The notes below the pieces were generated by a model. That model saw nothing but the letters and a program-made list of their open reading frames with translations, made no database searches and was not told the origin of the DNA. The position numbers were made by a program, and so were the translations under genes. From Tenodera sinensis (Eukaryota; Arthropoda; Insecta; Mantodea; Mantidae): a stretch of 64,000 bases of DNA. Within the stretch, counting starts at the first letter, position 1. Each line of letters starts with the position of its first letter. The stretch spans positions 152,051,205 to 152,115,204 of the forward strand of contig CM060964.1 of NCBI GenBank assembly GCA_030765045.1, read 5' to 3'. Positions 35,806 through 46,902 of this stretch are shown here, in pieces.

Positions 35806-35937
35806 GATGGGGAGAGACCAGGACAAACGCTTATACAAGACCTGCCTGCCTAGGGCAGACAAGAAGAAATCTAGCACGATAACATTTATATTAAGCATGC
35901 GTAAAAATCACAGACCATTAGCTGATTCTAATGACTT

Positions 35938-36420
35938 GCAGGTACATACCTGTGCAACACTAGACATAAGCCTAAATATTGCACGAAAATATCCTTTTAC
36001 TCTGACACTAACATTAGCTTATCTCACAACGACATGCAGGTTTTCACCTGTGCATCGCCAGTTATAAGCTCAAATATTGCACGATTAACTTCAGTTACAC
36101 TAACTCTAACATTAGCAAATATTATAACGACTGGCAGGTAAACACCTGTGAAACACTAGATATAAGCTGAAACATTGCACGAATAACCTCAGGTATGCTA
36201 ACACTAAAATTAGCAGAAAGTATAACGACCGGCAGGTAAATACCTGTGCAACACTAGACATAAGCTCAAATTGCACGAATAACCTCAGGTATGCTAGCTC
36301 TAACATTAGCAGATATCATAACGACTTGCAGGTAAATACCTGTGCAACCCTAGAATTAAGCATCACACAAATTACATCTTGACTAACAGGCCTATGCCTG
36401 TGCAACCTAGTCATAAGCGT
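35938..36420. repeat. 98-bp minisatellite, about 4-5 copies
   Basis: The anchor GCAGGTAAATACCTGTGCAA recurs at about 35938, 36036, 36134, 36232 and 36328, spacing 98, 98, 98 and 96, with a decayed sixth near 36386. Each unit has the inverted core CAGGTA-NN-TACCTG followed by AACACTAGA-ATAAGC and ATTGCACGA-TAAC. It lies in DNA that separates the R2-like reverse transcriptase from its endonuclease. Confidence 0.9.
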
Positions 36421-36610
36421 AACTGCGTCTAATATCAACACAAATTTAACAATGCATTTTATCTCTCTTGGTCATGTCCAGGTTTCATGGGCATTACCAA
36501 AAAGCAACATTTGACTCGCTCGCATGAAATTCATGCCAGCTTAAAGCATTCAATTACTAACCGGGGTGCTATGCGGGACCCGACTAATGCACGATGATGC
36601 ACGAAACCTT

Positions 36611-36630
36611 AAAAAAAAAAAAAAAAAAAA
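36611..36630 (+). repeat. A20 tract, probable tail of an inserted element
   Basis: Twenty consecutive A sit at the border where R2-like coding sequence resumes (36640 onward). This suggests that the satellite-bearing DNA to the left arrived as, or with, a poly-A-tailed element in + orientation. Confidence 0.55.
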
Positions 36631-36639
36631 TTGATGGCA

Positions 36640-38771
36640 TTAGTCCTTTCAGAACATGATAGGATTTTTCTGTTGCTCATCCATGAATTGGCTCAGGGAT
36701 TCTCTTTATATGTCTCTATCCCCTTTCCCTTGTGAGGTAGCTTACACCATGCATCAAACGATTTAAGTTGCAATTGTTTTCGAAGCCATCGTCCTGATTT
36801 GGCATGATTTCATCGTTAATGTCAGTGTTCAATTCTTCGCTTTCTGAGTATCTCAACACAAGCGTAGATGATCATCTTGTATTTGTGAAAGCTTCTGAGC
36901 TATATTGAAATGTTGTATATAAGCCTCCCAACCAGCTTTGATTAGTCCTATTCCTCGAAGATTACGTGGAGTGTATATCATATCATTGGGGGCAATCATG
37001 TGGTAGCCCAACTATTTCTTTGGCAGGTGTTCATATTAATTTATCAATATCTTCTAAAAAGGAGGACGGAATCTTATTCAGTGGTGTACTTTGAAGGGAA
37101 TAAACTAATCCAGGCCAAATATATTGATTAATGATATTTAATTTTTGAGCAAGTTGGAATAAGAAAGTGAATTCAAATCTTTTTCCAAACGTTTGATTAT
37201 CTTATTCTTATCCAACTGGATTTCATTCGTGAAATTTACATCCAAATATTTTATGTTTTGGTTTTCTTTGATTGCCTCTAAAACATTTGAGCCAAATTTT
37301 ATTTTAGAAGTTTCACTAAGTTTACCATGTTGGATATTTATGACATGGCATTTTAATGGATTGATATGCAAACCAATTGTAGCCAAGTTACTGGTAGTTA
37401 AGTCTAAAAGTGATGGAGCAGATGTTTCTTCCTTTGCTACTAAAACAATATCATCAGCAAAAGCCATGACCGATACATTTTTTACTTCAGGGCTAAGTTG
37501 AAATCCATGCAATTTTGCAATCTGATGGTTTGTTATATCTTTAATTTTGTCATCAATCGCTAAATTAAACAATGTAGGAGAGATGGGTGAACCCTGGGCA
37601 ACTCCTTTTTGTAGAAAAATAGGCAATGTTTTGTTTATGCCACATCCTACTGCAATGCTATTACCCTGAATGAGATTCAGAACTAATGCTCTCAAGTTGA
37701 CATATTGGTGCGCATCAGGCATCTCTTGATATGTTCATGACCTATGTTATCATAAGCCTTGGAGATGTCAAGGAAAACATGCAGCAGTCCTTGTTAGCTT
37801 TAGTTTGTCAGATATCCATTGATGATTGATGTATTTATATGACAGCCAGGGAGTGCAACAAAACCACGTTGATAAGCACAAAAATCAATAAATGATCTCA
37901 GTATTCTGCCAATTACTTTTTCAATAACACGTCTGATTACAGAAAAAATTGATATTGGGCACCAATTAGTTCATCAGGGTTTCCTTTTTTGAATATTAAA
38001 ACTGTTCTTGCAGCCTTAAATACTTCCAGGCATTTTCCAAATTTCAGCATCGCATTAGCCAGAAGACACAACAGTTTAGTGGTTTTAAATTCTTTTAAAA
38101 CTTTTACAATGATTCGATCAGGACCCGGAGACGTATCCACTTTAATCTGGCTAAGAGCAGTTTTTATTTCTGCTTCCTTTATTTCTATATCATTCTCTGT
38201 ACACACTGCTGCTATCTCTGGTAAGGGAGTTCGTTCATTCTCCTGTTCAAAAATATTTTGAAAATGTTGGCAAATAGATGATGTTGGAATGTTACACTGG
38301 ACACCATTTTGATTTTTCATGATATTCCTGATCACCTTGCGTCGTTGATTATAGTACAGGTACTGAGAGTCTTTATATTGATACTTATTTTTGTTGTATT
38401 CTCTTTTGCGTTTAGATAATCTTATGGGATTTTTGATATTTGAATATGAATTGCTCTGATGTATATGTTTACTTTTTCGTGCATTATAGTACCGGATGGC
38501 AGAATGTTTAGGGCCAGAAAGGGAGGATAATGCTGTGACTAAATAGCTGACCACTTCTTGGCATAGCGACTCAAAGGATTCTATATCAGATTTTAGTATT
38601 ATGGCTTTTAATTTTTCCTGAAACTTTGTAATGTCATGTAGTTTTTTATTTATTTGTTCATCCATATGCAATGTATCAGTTTTTTGGATCTTATCATTTT
38701 GGGTGTCCAGCTCATTATTCTCCTCTTGCATGTAAGAATTTTCTGTTTGCTGCTTATGTTTGGAAGCTATA
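36640..38771 (-). pseudogene. R2-like reverse transcriptase region
   Basis: Reading leftward, a charged linker (from 38771) leads to SPGPDRIIVKVLKEF (about 38135-38090) and ARTVLIFKKGNPDELIGAQY (about 37960-38015). After a short gap come the palm motifs QGSPISPTLFNLAID (about 37600-37555) and FADDIVLVA (about 37470-37440), then LGL-type HINPLKCHVINIQHGKL. The thumb/linker region has IYTPRNLRGIGLIKAGWEAY and QHFNIAQKLS (about 36985-36900), which is R2-like, and decayed QGKG near 36740. Frameshifts separate 37722 from 37937 and recur below 37138. Confidence 0.82.
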
Positions 38772-38780
38772 TTTGTTCGA

Positions 38781-39927
38781 GGAAATAAGTAAATCAGACA
38801 CACCAAAAGAAATACAAAAACTTCTAGCTCTGGAAACAATCAATACTAGGTATCCCACAGAAGAATGGCTGCACATATATACTGATGGATCCTCCAAGGA
38901 AAACCTTACTGGAGCTGGAGTTGTGTGTTCACATTTTTCCTTTTATCATTCTGTTGGCAGAGACACAACAAATTATGATGGAGAAATAGAGGCTATATAC
39001 ATTGCTCTGCGACAATTATTAAATCTTCCCTTAAATAAATTTAACAAGGCAGTAATTGTTTCAGATTCTAAAGCTGCAATTCAGGGAATATGTTCAAATA
39101 CTACAAAGAAGTCAACAAAAATTAGAGAATGCTACAAAATGTTAACACAACTCCAAAAAGTTAATAAGACTGTTCATCTCCAATGGATTCCAGCACACTG
39201 TGGAGTCATGGGGAACGAAGCTGCAGACTCACTTGCAAAGAAAGGCACAACAATAAAACAAAAGTCTAAATTCAATTTCTCATATTCCTCAATAAACAGC
39301 TGTTGCAGCCTTCCGACTATTGACAAATCATGACTGCTTAGCAAGTCATCTCTACAGAATTGGTATCTCAGCCTCACCAATGTGTGTCCTGTGTAACGAT
39401 CCAGCAGAAATTAATGAAGAACACTTGAAGACCTGTGAAGCATTAAGATCAGAAGAAACTACAGTTCAAAAGTATTGGAAAGCACGAATGCTAATGGCTT
39501 CATTGCCAGATGCAAGGCACTAGAAAACAACAACAACAACAACATATTCCTCAATAAAACGCTTGATCATTAAAACATTTTCTCATTCATGCCTACAAGA
39601 AATAGAAACAAATGCCAAAGATAAAAAATGGATTACACTACTTTCCAACCCAGATATAATCCCCCAGAGACCAAGGAAAACAGCGGTTGCAGCCTTCCGA
39701 CTATTGACAAATCATGACTGCTTAGCAAGTCATCTCTACAGAATAGGTATCTCAGCCTCACCAATATGTGTCCTGTGTAACGATCCAGCAGAAATGAACG
39801 AAGACCACTTGAAGACCTGTGAAGCATTAAGATCAGAAGAAACTACAGTTCAAAAGTATTGGAAAGCACGAATGCTAATGGCTTCATTGCCAGATGCAAG
39901 GCACTAGAAAACAACAACAACAACATG
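38781..39927 (+). mobile_element. Chimeric LINE insertion with duplicated 3' end, 9-bp TSD
   Basis: The TSD TTTGTTCGA lies at 38772-38780 and 39928-39936. The insert begins inside ORF2 (EISKSDTPKEIQKLLALETI), runs through RNase H (YTDGS, GEIEAI, SDSKAA, WIPAHCG...NEAADSLAKKG) to about 39293, and jumps across about 145 bp to the 3' end (39298-39523) with a CAA tail (39524-39543). It then restarts at ATATTCCTCAATAAA and repeats the region in full to a second CAA tail (39908-39927). It belongs to the same family as 29693-30276. Excising it with one TSD rejoins the R2-like host frame in phase. Confidence 0.9.
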
Positions 39928-39936
39928 TTTGTTCGA

Positions 39937-40124
39937 TAAGCATCAGGATGTGCTTTACTTATATGAATAGCAACAGATTTAAAGGATTTTCCACAGATAT
40001 GACAGCATTTTTCTATTTTGTTGCTATTGCTCATTTCGAGGTTAATACTTGAATCACATGCCATTGAATTGCCAGAGTTATTTTTTGGAATAAAATCATC
40101 TATCTTACTAAGTAAGATGTTCAA
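39937..40124 (-). pseudogene. R2-like N-terminal C2H2 zinc finger
   Basis: It encodes CCHICGKSFKSVAIHISKAH (about 40016-39957) following an acidic, serine/asparagine-rich start. One C2H2 finger at the N-terminus is typical of R2-group proteins, where it takes part in target binding. The reading continues HPDAYRTN, then resumes across the chimeric LINE at 38771 with IASKHKQQTENSY. The ATG at 40124 may not be the original start. Confidence 0.72.
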
Positions 40125-40329
40125 AGCAGAATTTTGTTTCTATAAACTGCTAATATAAGTAATTAATAGGGCTCGGAAGTTCATGCCCTAAAAAACACTG
40201 AAATATGCATGCAAATATGCTCTTAAAAGCTTGAAAATATGCCAAGAAATACGCACTATTGAATTAAAACAATGTCCCTTTGCAGTAGACAAGGTGAGTT
40301 AGTATAAGTAATAAATAAAGTTACCTTAT

Positions 40330-41310
40330 TCCTTAGAGGTTGAAGAAGAAGTGGTCCCGCTGCTAGTATTAACTGCTATATTGCAGTTCACAACCAACAC
40401 TTTGCATAAATATTCAACTGTAAAACATCGTCTGTTGTCTCGCAAAGCACTTCTGTAACGTGAAAAACTTCTCTCCACGTCACACGATGTTACCGGGGCA
40501 TATTTAAATGATGTTAACTGCTTCACAGAGAGTCAAGTCTCTTGGTGTGACAGATGGTTTTCTTTCGAGGATGTCTCGAATATCGCACATCTGTTTATAA
40601 CCAGAATTTTCTGAAATTACATAATTCACTTCCTCTTTCGCTTTCTGTCCTCTACTACCAGGAACCGAACTTAGATCACATATTGTTTTTTTCAAACTCA
40701 GTGAGTGATTCATGCAAAGGAGATCGTACAGCTTCCAATGCCGTTATGGCTGTTGGTAAGATAGAAAAATGGGCAGATATGATACTAAGATCCTCTTTTA
40801 ACCCAGTGCCTGGCAAAATATTTTGCACAGTTTCTATTGATGAAGCATCTTTCGAGTCCAATGAATTAACAACCTCTTCGACTATTTCTATGTGCTCAGC
40901 ATAATATAAAACTGCCTCGACCATGTTCCCCATCGAGTTAACACTGGTGCAGGAGGAAGTCGCATATTTGGTGCTGTTGATCTAAACAACTTAACTTTTT
41001 TAGGACATTTAACAAAAATTCTCTTTGTACAGGATACAAATCTATCTACCAATGGGAAAGAATCGCGTATTGTCTCAGAAATGCGATGTTTTAAACAGGT
41101 TCTCTGTTTGCGAGTTTTCTGATTAAATTCTCCTTATGTTTTTCTGTGTTTATGTGCTGAACTATTTGAAATCTTTTCTCACTCCCTACATTTTTCTCAC
41201 ACGCTCCACAATACAGTAGGTACCCTATTATCTGTAGATATTAAATCACCCGAAAACTCTTTCTGTAAACTAATTAATCTAGCACTCGAAGTTGGTTTTA
41301 TTTTCGGCAT
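40330..41310 (-). pseudogene. hAT transposase lacking its catalytic core
   Basis: From an ATG near 41310 the minus strand encodes MPKIKPTSSARLISLQKEFS and CEKNVGSEKRFQIVQHINTEKH, a BED-like zinc-finger start. Next come RDSFPLVDRFVSCTKRIFVK (frameshifted), MRLPPAPVLTRWGTWL, an open stretch ALYYAEH...VRSPLHESLTEFEKN (40933-40676), and the dimerisation end FKYAPVTSCDVERSFSRYRS...FTVEYLCKVLVVNCN (40500-40330). The central RNase H-fold part with the first two catalytic aspartates is absent or reduced to fragments. Confidence 0.78.
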
Positions 41311-41540
41311 TTAACATTTTATACGCCTAATTTAATTTGGTGGGAACCAGTTCACAACACTGTTACGTTTGAAGACCATGGCACAACTATTGGATGGGCA
41401 TGCAAGCGTTGCGATAATCGTGCTGCTCAAAACGTTGCCCTGCACTTTATCTTTGTTAATATAAACCTCTCAGATAACGCACTGATTATTCTCTACACAC
41501 ATACATATAATGAAGGTTCACTGCATGACAACATGACTCA

Positions 41541-41795
41541 CCTCGCGAGTTGCATCAACATGTGCAATACTACCAATATGAAAACTATCATACACATGGA
41601 AAAAATAATAATAAAAACCATAAAGATTGTTAAAATATGCAATATACAGGCTATAATATTGAAAGCTTCGTGAGTTACATCATCATGCGTAATACTACTA
41701 ATATGAAAAATATTATCCAGATGGGAAAAAATAATAAAAAACATAAAAATCATTAAAATATGCAATATAGGGGCAGTAATATTGAAATAATATGC
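41541..41795. repeat. Two-copy tandem duplication (about 127 bp) within the hAT element
   Basis: CTCGCGAGTTGCATCAACAT at 41541 and CTTCGTGAGTTACATCATCA at 41668 begin two diverged copies that continue through AATACTAC.AATATGAAAA and end near AATATGCAATATA. Confidence 0.8.
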
Positions 41796-42023
41796 ATTTA
41801 TCAAAAATCAAGAAAATATGCAGTTATATGCACCATAAAATTATGTCCAAATAATTGAAAATTCCATAATTCATGCAAATAATATAAAAGCATACGTTTT
41901 TAGGCCCTATGAAAAAACATGCAAATGCATGAACTTCCTAGCCCTAGTAATTAATAAGTATTCCAATAGTAGAAATACATGGTAACTATGTAAGTAAATA
42001 AACCACAGGCCTCCAGTTAGATC

Positions 42024-42183
42024 CACTGTTGTTGTTGTTGTTGTTGTTTTCTAGTGCCTTGCATCTGGCAATGAAGCCATTAGCATTCGTGCTTTCCAAT
42101 ACTTTTGAACTGTAGTTTCTTCTGATCTTAATGCTTCACAGGTCTTCAAGTGGTCTTCATTCATTTCTGCTGGATCGTTATTG
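42024..42183 (-). mobile_element. Short 5'-truncated LINE 3' end
   Basis: About 160 bp matches the end of the LINE at 29693-30276: a GTTGTTGTTG tail complement followed by CTAGTGCCTTGCATCTGGCA and the codons for the zinc-finger-like tail, stopping abruptly after GGATCGTTA. A TSD is not clear. It lies just outside the hAT at 40167-41946. Confidence 0.85.
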
Positions 42184-42189
42184 TTAAGA

Positions 42190-44450
42190 TCTTAAAATTG
42201 TGCGATCATGAAGTCTTATTCCACTAATAATTTAACACTCACAAATAAATCCTCCTATGTTTCAAGTACTTAATGTACTTGCTCTGGTATATGAAATAAT
42301 AAATTATAAATAATAAATAATTGAAAGATGTTAGCATATATTGTGTTCCTTGGAACACTGGTTAAATGTAATGAAATTTAATTATATAGCTTTGCCACAC
42401 TATACATATAAAGGTATCCTTTACAGAGCAATAAAATTGAAGGTGGAATTTGTGTATTTAAGAATTGTATCCACTGTTCACATATAAGCACTTAAGTCAA
42501 AGGTGATTTCAAAGTGATGGTGATAGACCGAACAATACTAGGCATCACTGCAATAGCTTAACATTCACCCAAAAAGTAGTGAGACCTGTACTATGTGGGG
42601 ATTGAAATATTAACTTTCTTAAAGACAGCAAAGAGAAAAGTGATCTTACAAATGTTATTAGTAGAGCATGGATTTATATGCACTAAAAATGTCCAATTTT
42701 CTCAACGTTTTCAGGAGTTAAGGATTTTCTATTATCTATTTTCTATTCTTATTTTTTATAAGTTGAAAGTGTTTTCATTTCAACAGACATCATTGGGCAA
42801 TACTGTTACTGTTATGATTGCTGGGAGCATTCATCTGTAGAGATTGTGTGATTACACTAAATACTTGTTATGTGATTTAGTTTTCTTCAGTCCTGTGTTT
42901 GAGTTCAACACCACATTGAGATTAGTTTTAAGCTTCTTTTTTTCTTAGGGATGACATTTAGAGAACACTGTTTTGCATCAACTGAAGAGACTCTTGCCAG
43001 GGATGCACTGCAAGTTACCAGACAATGACAATATAGATGGATACCATCTGGTTATACAATTTCACATTCAAATACGCACTTTACTTCATAAACACATGCA
43101 ATACGACTTGGATGAACTAAAATAGGAAGGCTGTTGTGTTGCTAAGGGATGTACAACACACAGGTTCATAGACTTTTCAGTTTGTTCAGAAATATCAGAT
43201 AATCATAATTAGGCTGAATAAATGCTGAAATATGTGTAAATCCTTCAATGCACTAACCCTCAAAATATCCATTTGCATATGCACGTATGTATTTTCAAAA
43301 ATTTGGGCTCTGGTTATTAGGAACTATAATTTAGTCTATTATTATAGCATCTCCTACCTGAATAACTAACAACTTGCTAATCACTGTAAATCAAGATAGT
43401 ATAATTAATGCAAATTTTAAATTCAGATTACAGCTAATAAATACAGGATATTGTGACCATGAAACACAAAAAATTCAAGTTGAAGCCTATAAATCCATGA
43501 AATCCAGATCAAACCTAATTATAAAATGAATTTACACCATTAGCAATATTACACACGTGAATCATCTAAGGCAGGTATGGACATTCTTGACCCTGCATTT
43601 TACCACATGTCAGGCAACCTCCAACCCTCCCCTTTGTGTTTGCTGTTAACAACACACAAGCAGTCTTCTAACTCAATGGTGCAGCACTGCTGTGTTGCAA
43701 CTACGAGATACATTCCACAAGAGTTGGTCAGACATTTAGAGAAGAATGGGCTCTGTTATTTTGTACCATACAAAGATGCTGCATCCTACTCTGCGTGACC
43801 ACTGTAAGAACTGGAAGTATTGATCGTATTTGTTCACTTTGCCTGAAAGTATTAAGTGACATTACATTTATTTCTCCAATTTGATAAGTATGAGATATTT
43901 TGAGTTTCAAACCTTTATTGAATGAGTCTCATGATAAATAAAGCAATTGAAAGTGTGCCTTGCATTTTAATAAACAGGCACTACCAGCTTTTCAAAACTA
44001 AGAATAAGCATTATTCTGAGAGAAGGGAAGTTTCGTTAATTCACAGTACTCCTTCACGGCCCTCTCTCCTGGATTGACATGCATCTTGCCCATACCTGTT
44101 CTAAGCATATAGAAGTGGGTTGAATGTATAATGCAGCTGATACAGATGAGAAATTTAGATTTGTTTTTAAACAATTTTATGCACAATTTACTTTCCCTCT
44201 TACACAGTAAAAATGTAATGAGCAAACAAATGTTGGTTAACTTGGGTATAAGAAGGTTGTTCAAGTGTAAAAAGTTACTACATGAATTAAGTAGAAACTA
44301 AGAACAGCAAAATTTGATGATCACTTTAAGGACTGTAAATGTATCATAATATAAAGAGTAAGACAAGCCAAAATGAATAGTATGAATTAATGAATACTTG
44401 GTTTATTGAGTACCAAATATTCTTTACAATTTTTGACTGCCCATGAACTA
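42190..44450. other. AT-rich sequence without recognised genes
   Basis: One frame at 43577-43798 on the + strand (MDILDPAFYHMSGNLQPSPL...) is open for 73 codons and has near-normal composition, but I recognise no domain, splice sites or repeat context. Nothing else stands out. Confidence 0.35.
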
Positions 44451-44989
44451 GGATCCCAGTCCTTATCGTTGGCTAACCTTTACTGCTCTGAACATTTAGA
44501 TATTTGGTAGACAAGTACTAGTTGCTTTTGCTTATTATTTCTCTTCCATGTTCAGCATTTGCTCCCATAGTCACTTATCCAATTTTGCCCTTTCCCATCT
44601 CTTCTCCCTTGCCAACTTTCCCCTTCTAATTTAGATCTACCTGCTTATTACTTTTGTTTACATCCTTTGTTCACACTTCTCACCACTTCATTCACTGTTT
44701 ATTTGCTTCTTTTCTAGTTAATTCTAATCCTTCCCTTTCCCTCCTTTCTTGATCTTCTATCTTTCTAACCATTTGCTAAGCCTAGTTTCATGTCATATCA
44801 TTTCCTTCATTCCTTTTCTATTTACTCTACATGCACATAATGTATGTCCTGTTCCAAATCTTCAGTTTCACTCCATATTCAATCGCCTATTTTCTTATGA
44901 ATTGTCTCCTTACTTCTCTCACAAACTGCTACCTTTTGGCTGGTCATCTGCTTCATCTGCCTACGTGGTATGATGCCTTTTGATTATGT

Positions 44990-45334
44990 ATTCACTGTTG
45001 CCCATTCTTCCGCTTGCTTGCATTTCTTGTCAATCATCTGTTCAGAACTTAAAATTGTGGATATATGCTTTTTTTCCTTGATTATATTCATGACGTCTTT
45101 GTTCAGTTAGTTGCCTCATTATTTCCCTCTGCTCATATGATACATCCTTATTTATCACCCTTTTAGTTTCTTTGCCTGTCATAAGACTTTGTTTCTCAGT
45201 TGTGTGCTTATAAATTTTGTTAGTATGTTTCGCTTCCCATTTCTTTTTCAAAATCTAAAAGCATCACAGATCTCGTAGTTTCTTATGCTCATCTTCAATC
45301 TTCTTTCCAGCAATTCCTGCACCTCTTGTCTATA
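44990..45334 (-). pseudogene. LINE ORF1-like remnant, 3' part
   Basis: The minus strand reads ELLERRLKMSIRNYEICDAF, KRNGKRNILTKFIS, an AKKLKG equivalent, then REIMRQLTEQRRHEYNQGKK. The sequence order (I..YR.G....RPI..KF, KKLKG..I.., R..RK.L......AR..GKKA.I) is that of RRM-like ORF1 proteins of Jockey/RTE-type LINEs. The other part lies beyond the transposon at 49616-49890. It may extend left toward 44460 in degraded form. Confidence 0.5.
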
Positions 45335-45443
45335 GGAGTTTTCACGTTATGAAGGCACAATGGCTCTTATGGAGAATCAGCTCGGCGTTGCCACGTATTT
45401 TGCACAACTGTGATTACCGCATTTTTGCTCACAACCAGGTTTC

Positions 45444-45449
45444 TTATTA

Positions 45450-45511
<62 letters not shown>

Positions 45512-45549
45512 TACTACTATTATTACTACTATTATTATTATCATCATCA
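45444..45549. repeat. (TTA)n microsatellite with TAC variants
   Basis: About 30 uninterrupted TTA/TAT units are followed by TAC-containing units and CATCATCA. Confidence 0.97.
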
Positions 45550-45552
45550 AAC

Positions 45553-45598
45553 ACGTAAGAATTGTTTTTCGCTCACCTTTTTTAATAATTTCGGCAGA
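45553..45598 (-). pseudogene. Displaced duplicate of the transposase 5' end
   Basis: TAAGAATTGTTTTTCGCTCA and TTTTTAATAATTTCGG repeat, with a few mismatches, the stretch at 48949-48990 that encodes GEIIKSGEQKTILR of the transposase, in the same orientation. Only about 45 bp is duplicated. Confidence 0.7.
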
Positions 45599-46474
45599 TT
45601 TTCCCGCACACCTGGGAATAGCCCTTACCTATGTGTCATTAACCCCTCAGGCTGGAAGGAAATACAGTTAGGTTATGTCTTTGTTTCCCCGTATGCCTTC
45701 CCGTCTCTGGCAAAACCCCTGTTGTGAGTGCTTGCAAAGATGCATGTACCTACATGGTTTATAGAACTACCATGCTGTATATATTTAATTTATACTGTAA
45801 GCCCCTAATAACTTTCAAACCAAGTTCAGTTTTAAAATGTATTAAAGGTTAAACATCTGATATTGATATGTTACCTTATTGTCTGTCAGGAGCAATATTA
45901 TTATATATTTTCAAAATGATTCTAAAGCCTAAAAGTTTTCTCAAGTTACTTATTTTTACTTTCTCTATTATGTATAGTAAGCAATGTCGAGATTTCACCA
46001 GAAATATATGTTTTGAGGTCCCCTTAATAAAAAAAAACATGTTTAGAAAAAGCTCCCTGTGCATCTGTGTGTGTCATATAGGCGAATGCTGGGTTGCTCA
46101 TTCTCATGCCATAGCTTTCCTGTCCACTCCTACTCGTTACCATCATTCCCTTGTGGTTTCAGGGTTGTAGGACCGGGTGACGGTGTTCGGGCGTGTTTCA
46201 GTTGTGTTAATTTTGCCACAAAAATGCAGGTCATAATTTCGAGCAGTTCCTATAAAACTGCCGTAATGTCTTAGATGTTTTCATGGTTTTACTCTTTCTT
46301 TCACCCTTTAAGTTACTTCCCATTTTGAACTGCAGTGTATGAATGTATTAGCAGGATTCAACATTTTGTTAGCAAGAATTGTAATGAATTGTACTAATAT
46401 GCTGAAATAAAAATGCATACATTGAAACAGAATTTAAAATCTAGGCCAAAACATCATCAATATGCTCTACTCAA

Positions 46475-46600
46475 AAGAAAGAAAGAGAGAGAGAGAGAAA
46501 GAAAGAAACAAAGAAAGAAAGAAAGAAAGAAGAAGGGAGGAAGGAAGGAAAGAGAAAGAAAGAGAGAGGGGAACCAAGGGAAGAAAAGAAAGAAAGAAAC
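46475..46600. repeat. (GAAA)n/(GA)n purine-rich simple repeat
   Basis: The + strand is almost pure purine for about 125 bp. The lysine/arginine/glutamate-rich open frames seen here are artefacts of this composition. Confidence 0.95.
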
Positions 46601-46902
46601 GGAGGAATAGCTGTACAGTTGAAAACAGTATAAGACGGATGGATATACATGGTTTATTTCACTAACTGTCGCGCGGGCATTGCGTGAACAGTGCTGCGAT
46701 GCGTTTTTGACTTAGTTCGAATGAATTGTCACAATTGGATGCTAACGTGAAGTTGCCAAATCGCTCTTAGATGTTAAACTATGGATGACATTTTAATGTG
46801 TTCTGATGGAATCTGTGTTTCTTGAGCTGGTCGATCTCCAACTTTAAGGCCAGTTTCTTTATATACATAATATCTGCTTCACCTATATGTAAGATATTGA
46901 CT

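Larger units (their letters stand above)
35335..40124 (-). mobile_element. R2-like non-LTR retrotransposon with restriction-like endonuclease, fragmented
   Basis: One leftward ORF is spread over four blocks: an N-terminal C2H2 finger (39937-40124), a linker plus the beginning of the reverse transcriptase (37937-38771), the reverse transcriptase core and thumb (about 36640-37722), and a CCHC plus restriction-like endonuclease block (35335-35805). This is the single-ORF layout of the R2/NeSL group rather than of APE-type LINEs. Two insertions interrupt it: a chimeric LINE (38781-39927) and a satellite-containing segment (about 35830-36635). No rDNA flanks it, so it is either not 28S-specific or a displaced copy. 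Its 5' boundary adjoins the hAT element starting at 40167. Confidence 0.82.
40167..41946 (-). mobile_element. Internally deleted hAT element, perfect 8-bp TSD
   Basis: Inverted ends TAGGGCTCGGAAGTTCATGC and TAGGGCTAGGAAGTTCATGC are flanked by GTAATTAA at 40159-40166 and 41947-41954. The first bases TAGGG fit the hAT terminal pattern. Subterminal A/T-rich DNA has repeated ATATGCA motifs on both sides and a tandem duplication at 41541-41795. It carries a transposase remnant with both ends but no catalytic core. Confidence 0.92.

Noticed and set aside
42000..42200. TSD for the short LINE stub (GTTAGATC versus GTTAAGATC)
   Set aside because: The candidate copies are imperfect and offset from the insert borders.
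43577..43798. A 73-codon gene
   Set aside because: No domain, splice signal or conserved context; an open frame of this length is expected by chance in 64 kb.
45410..45727. Polytyrosine protein
   Set aside because: It is a translation of the TTA/TAT microsatellite.
46413..46665. Lysine/glutamate-rich protein
   Set aside because: The frame is an artefact of a (GAAA)n purine repeat and is open in more than one frame.
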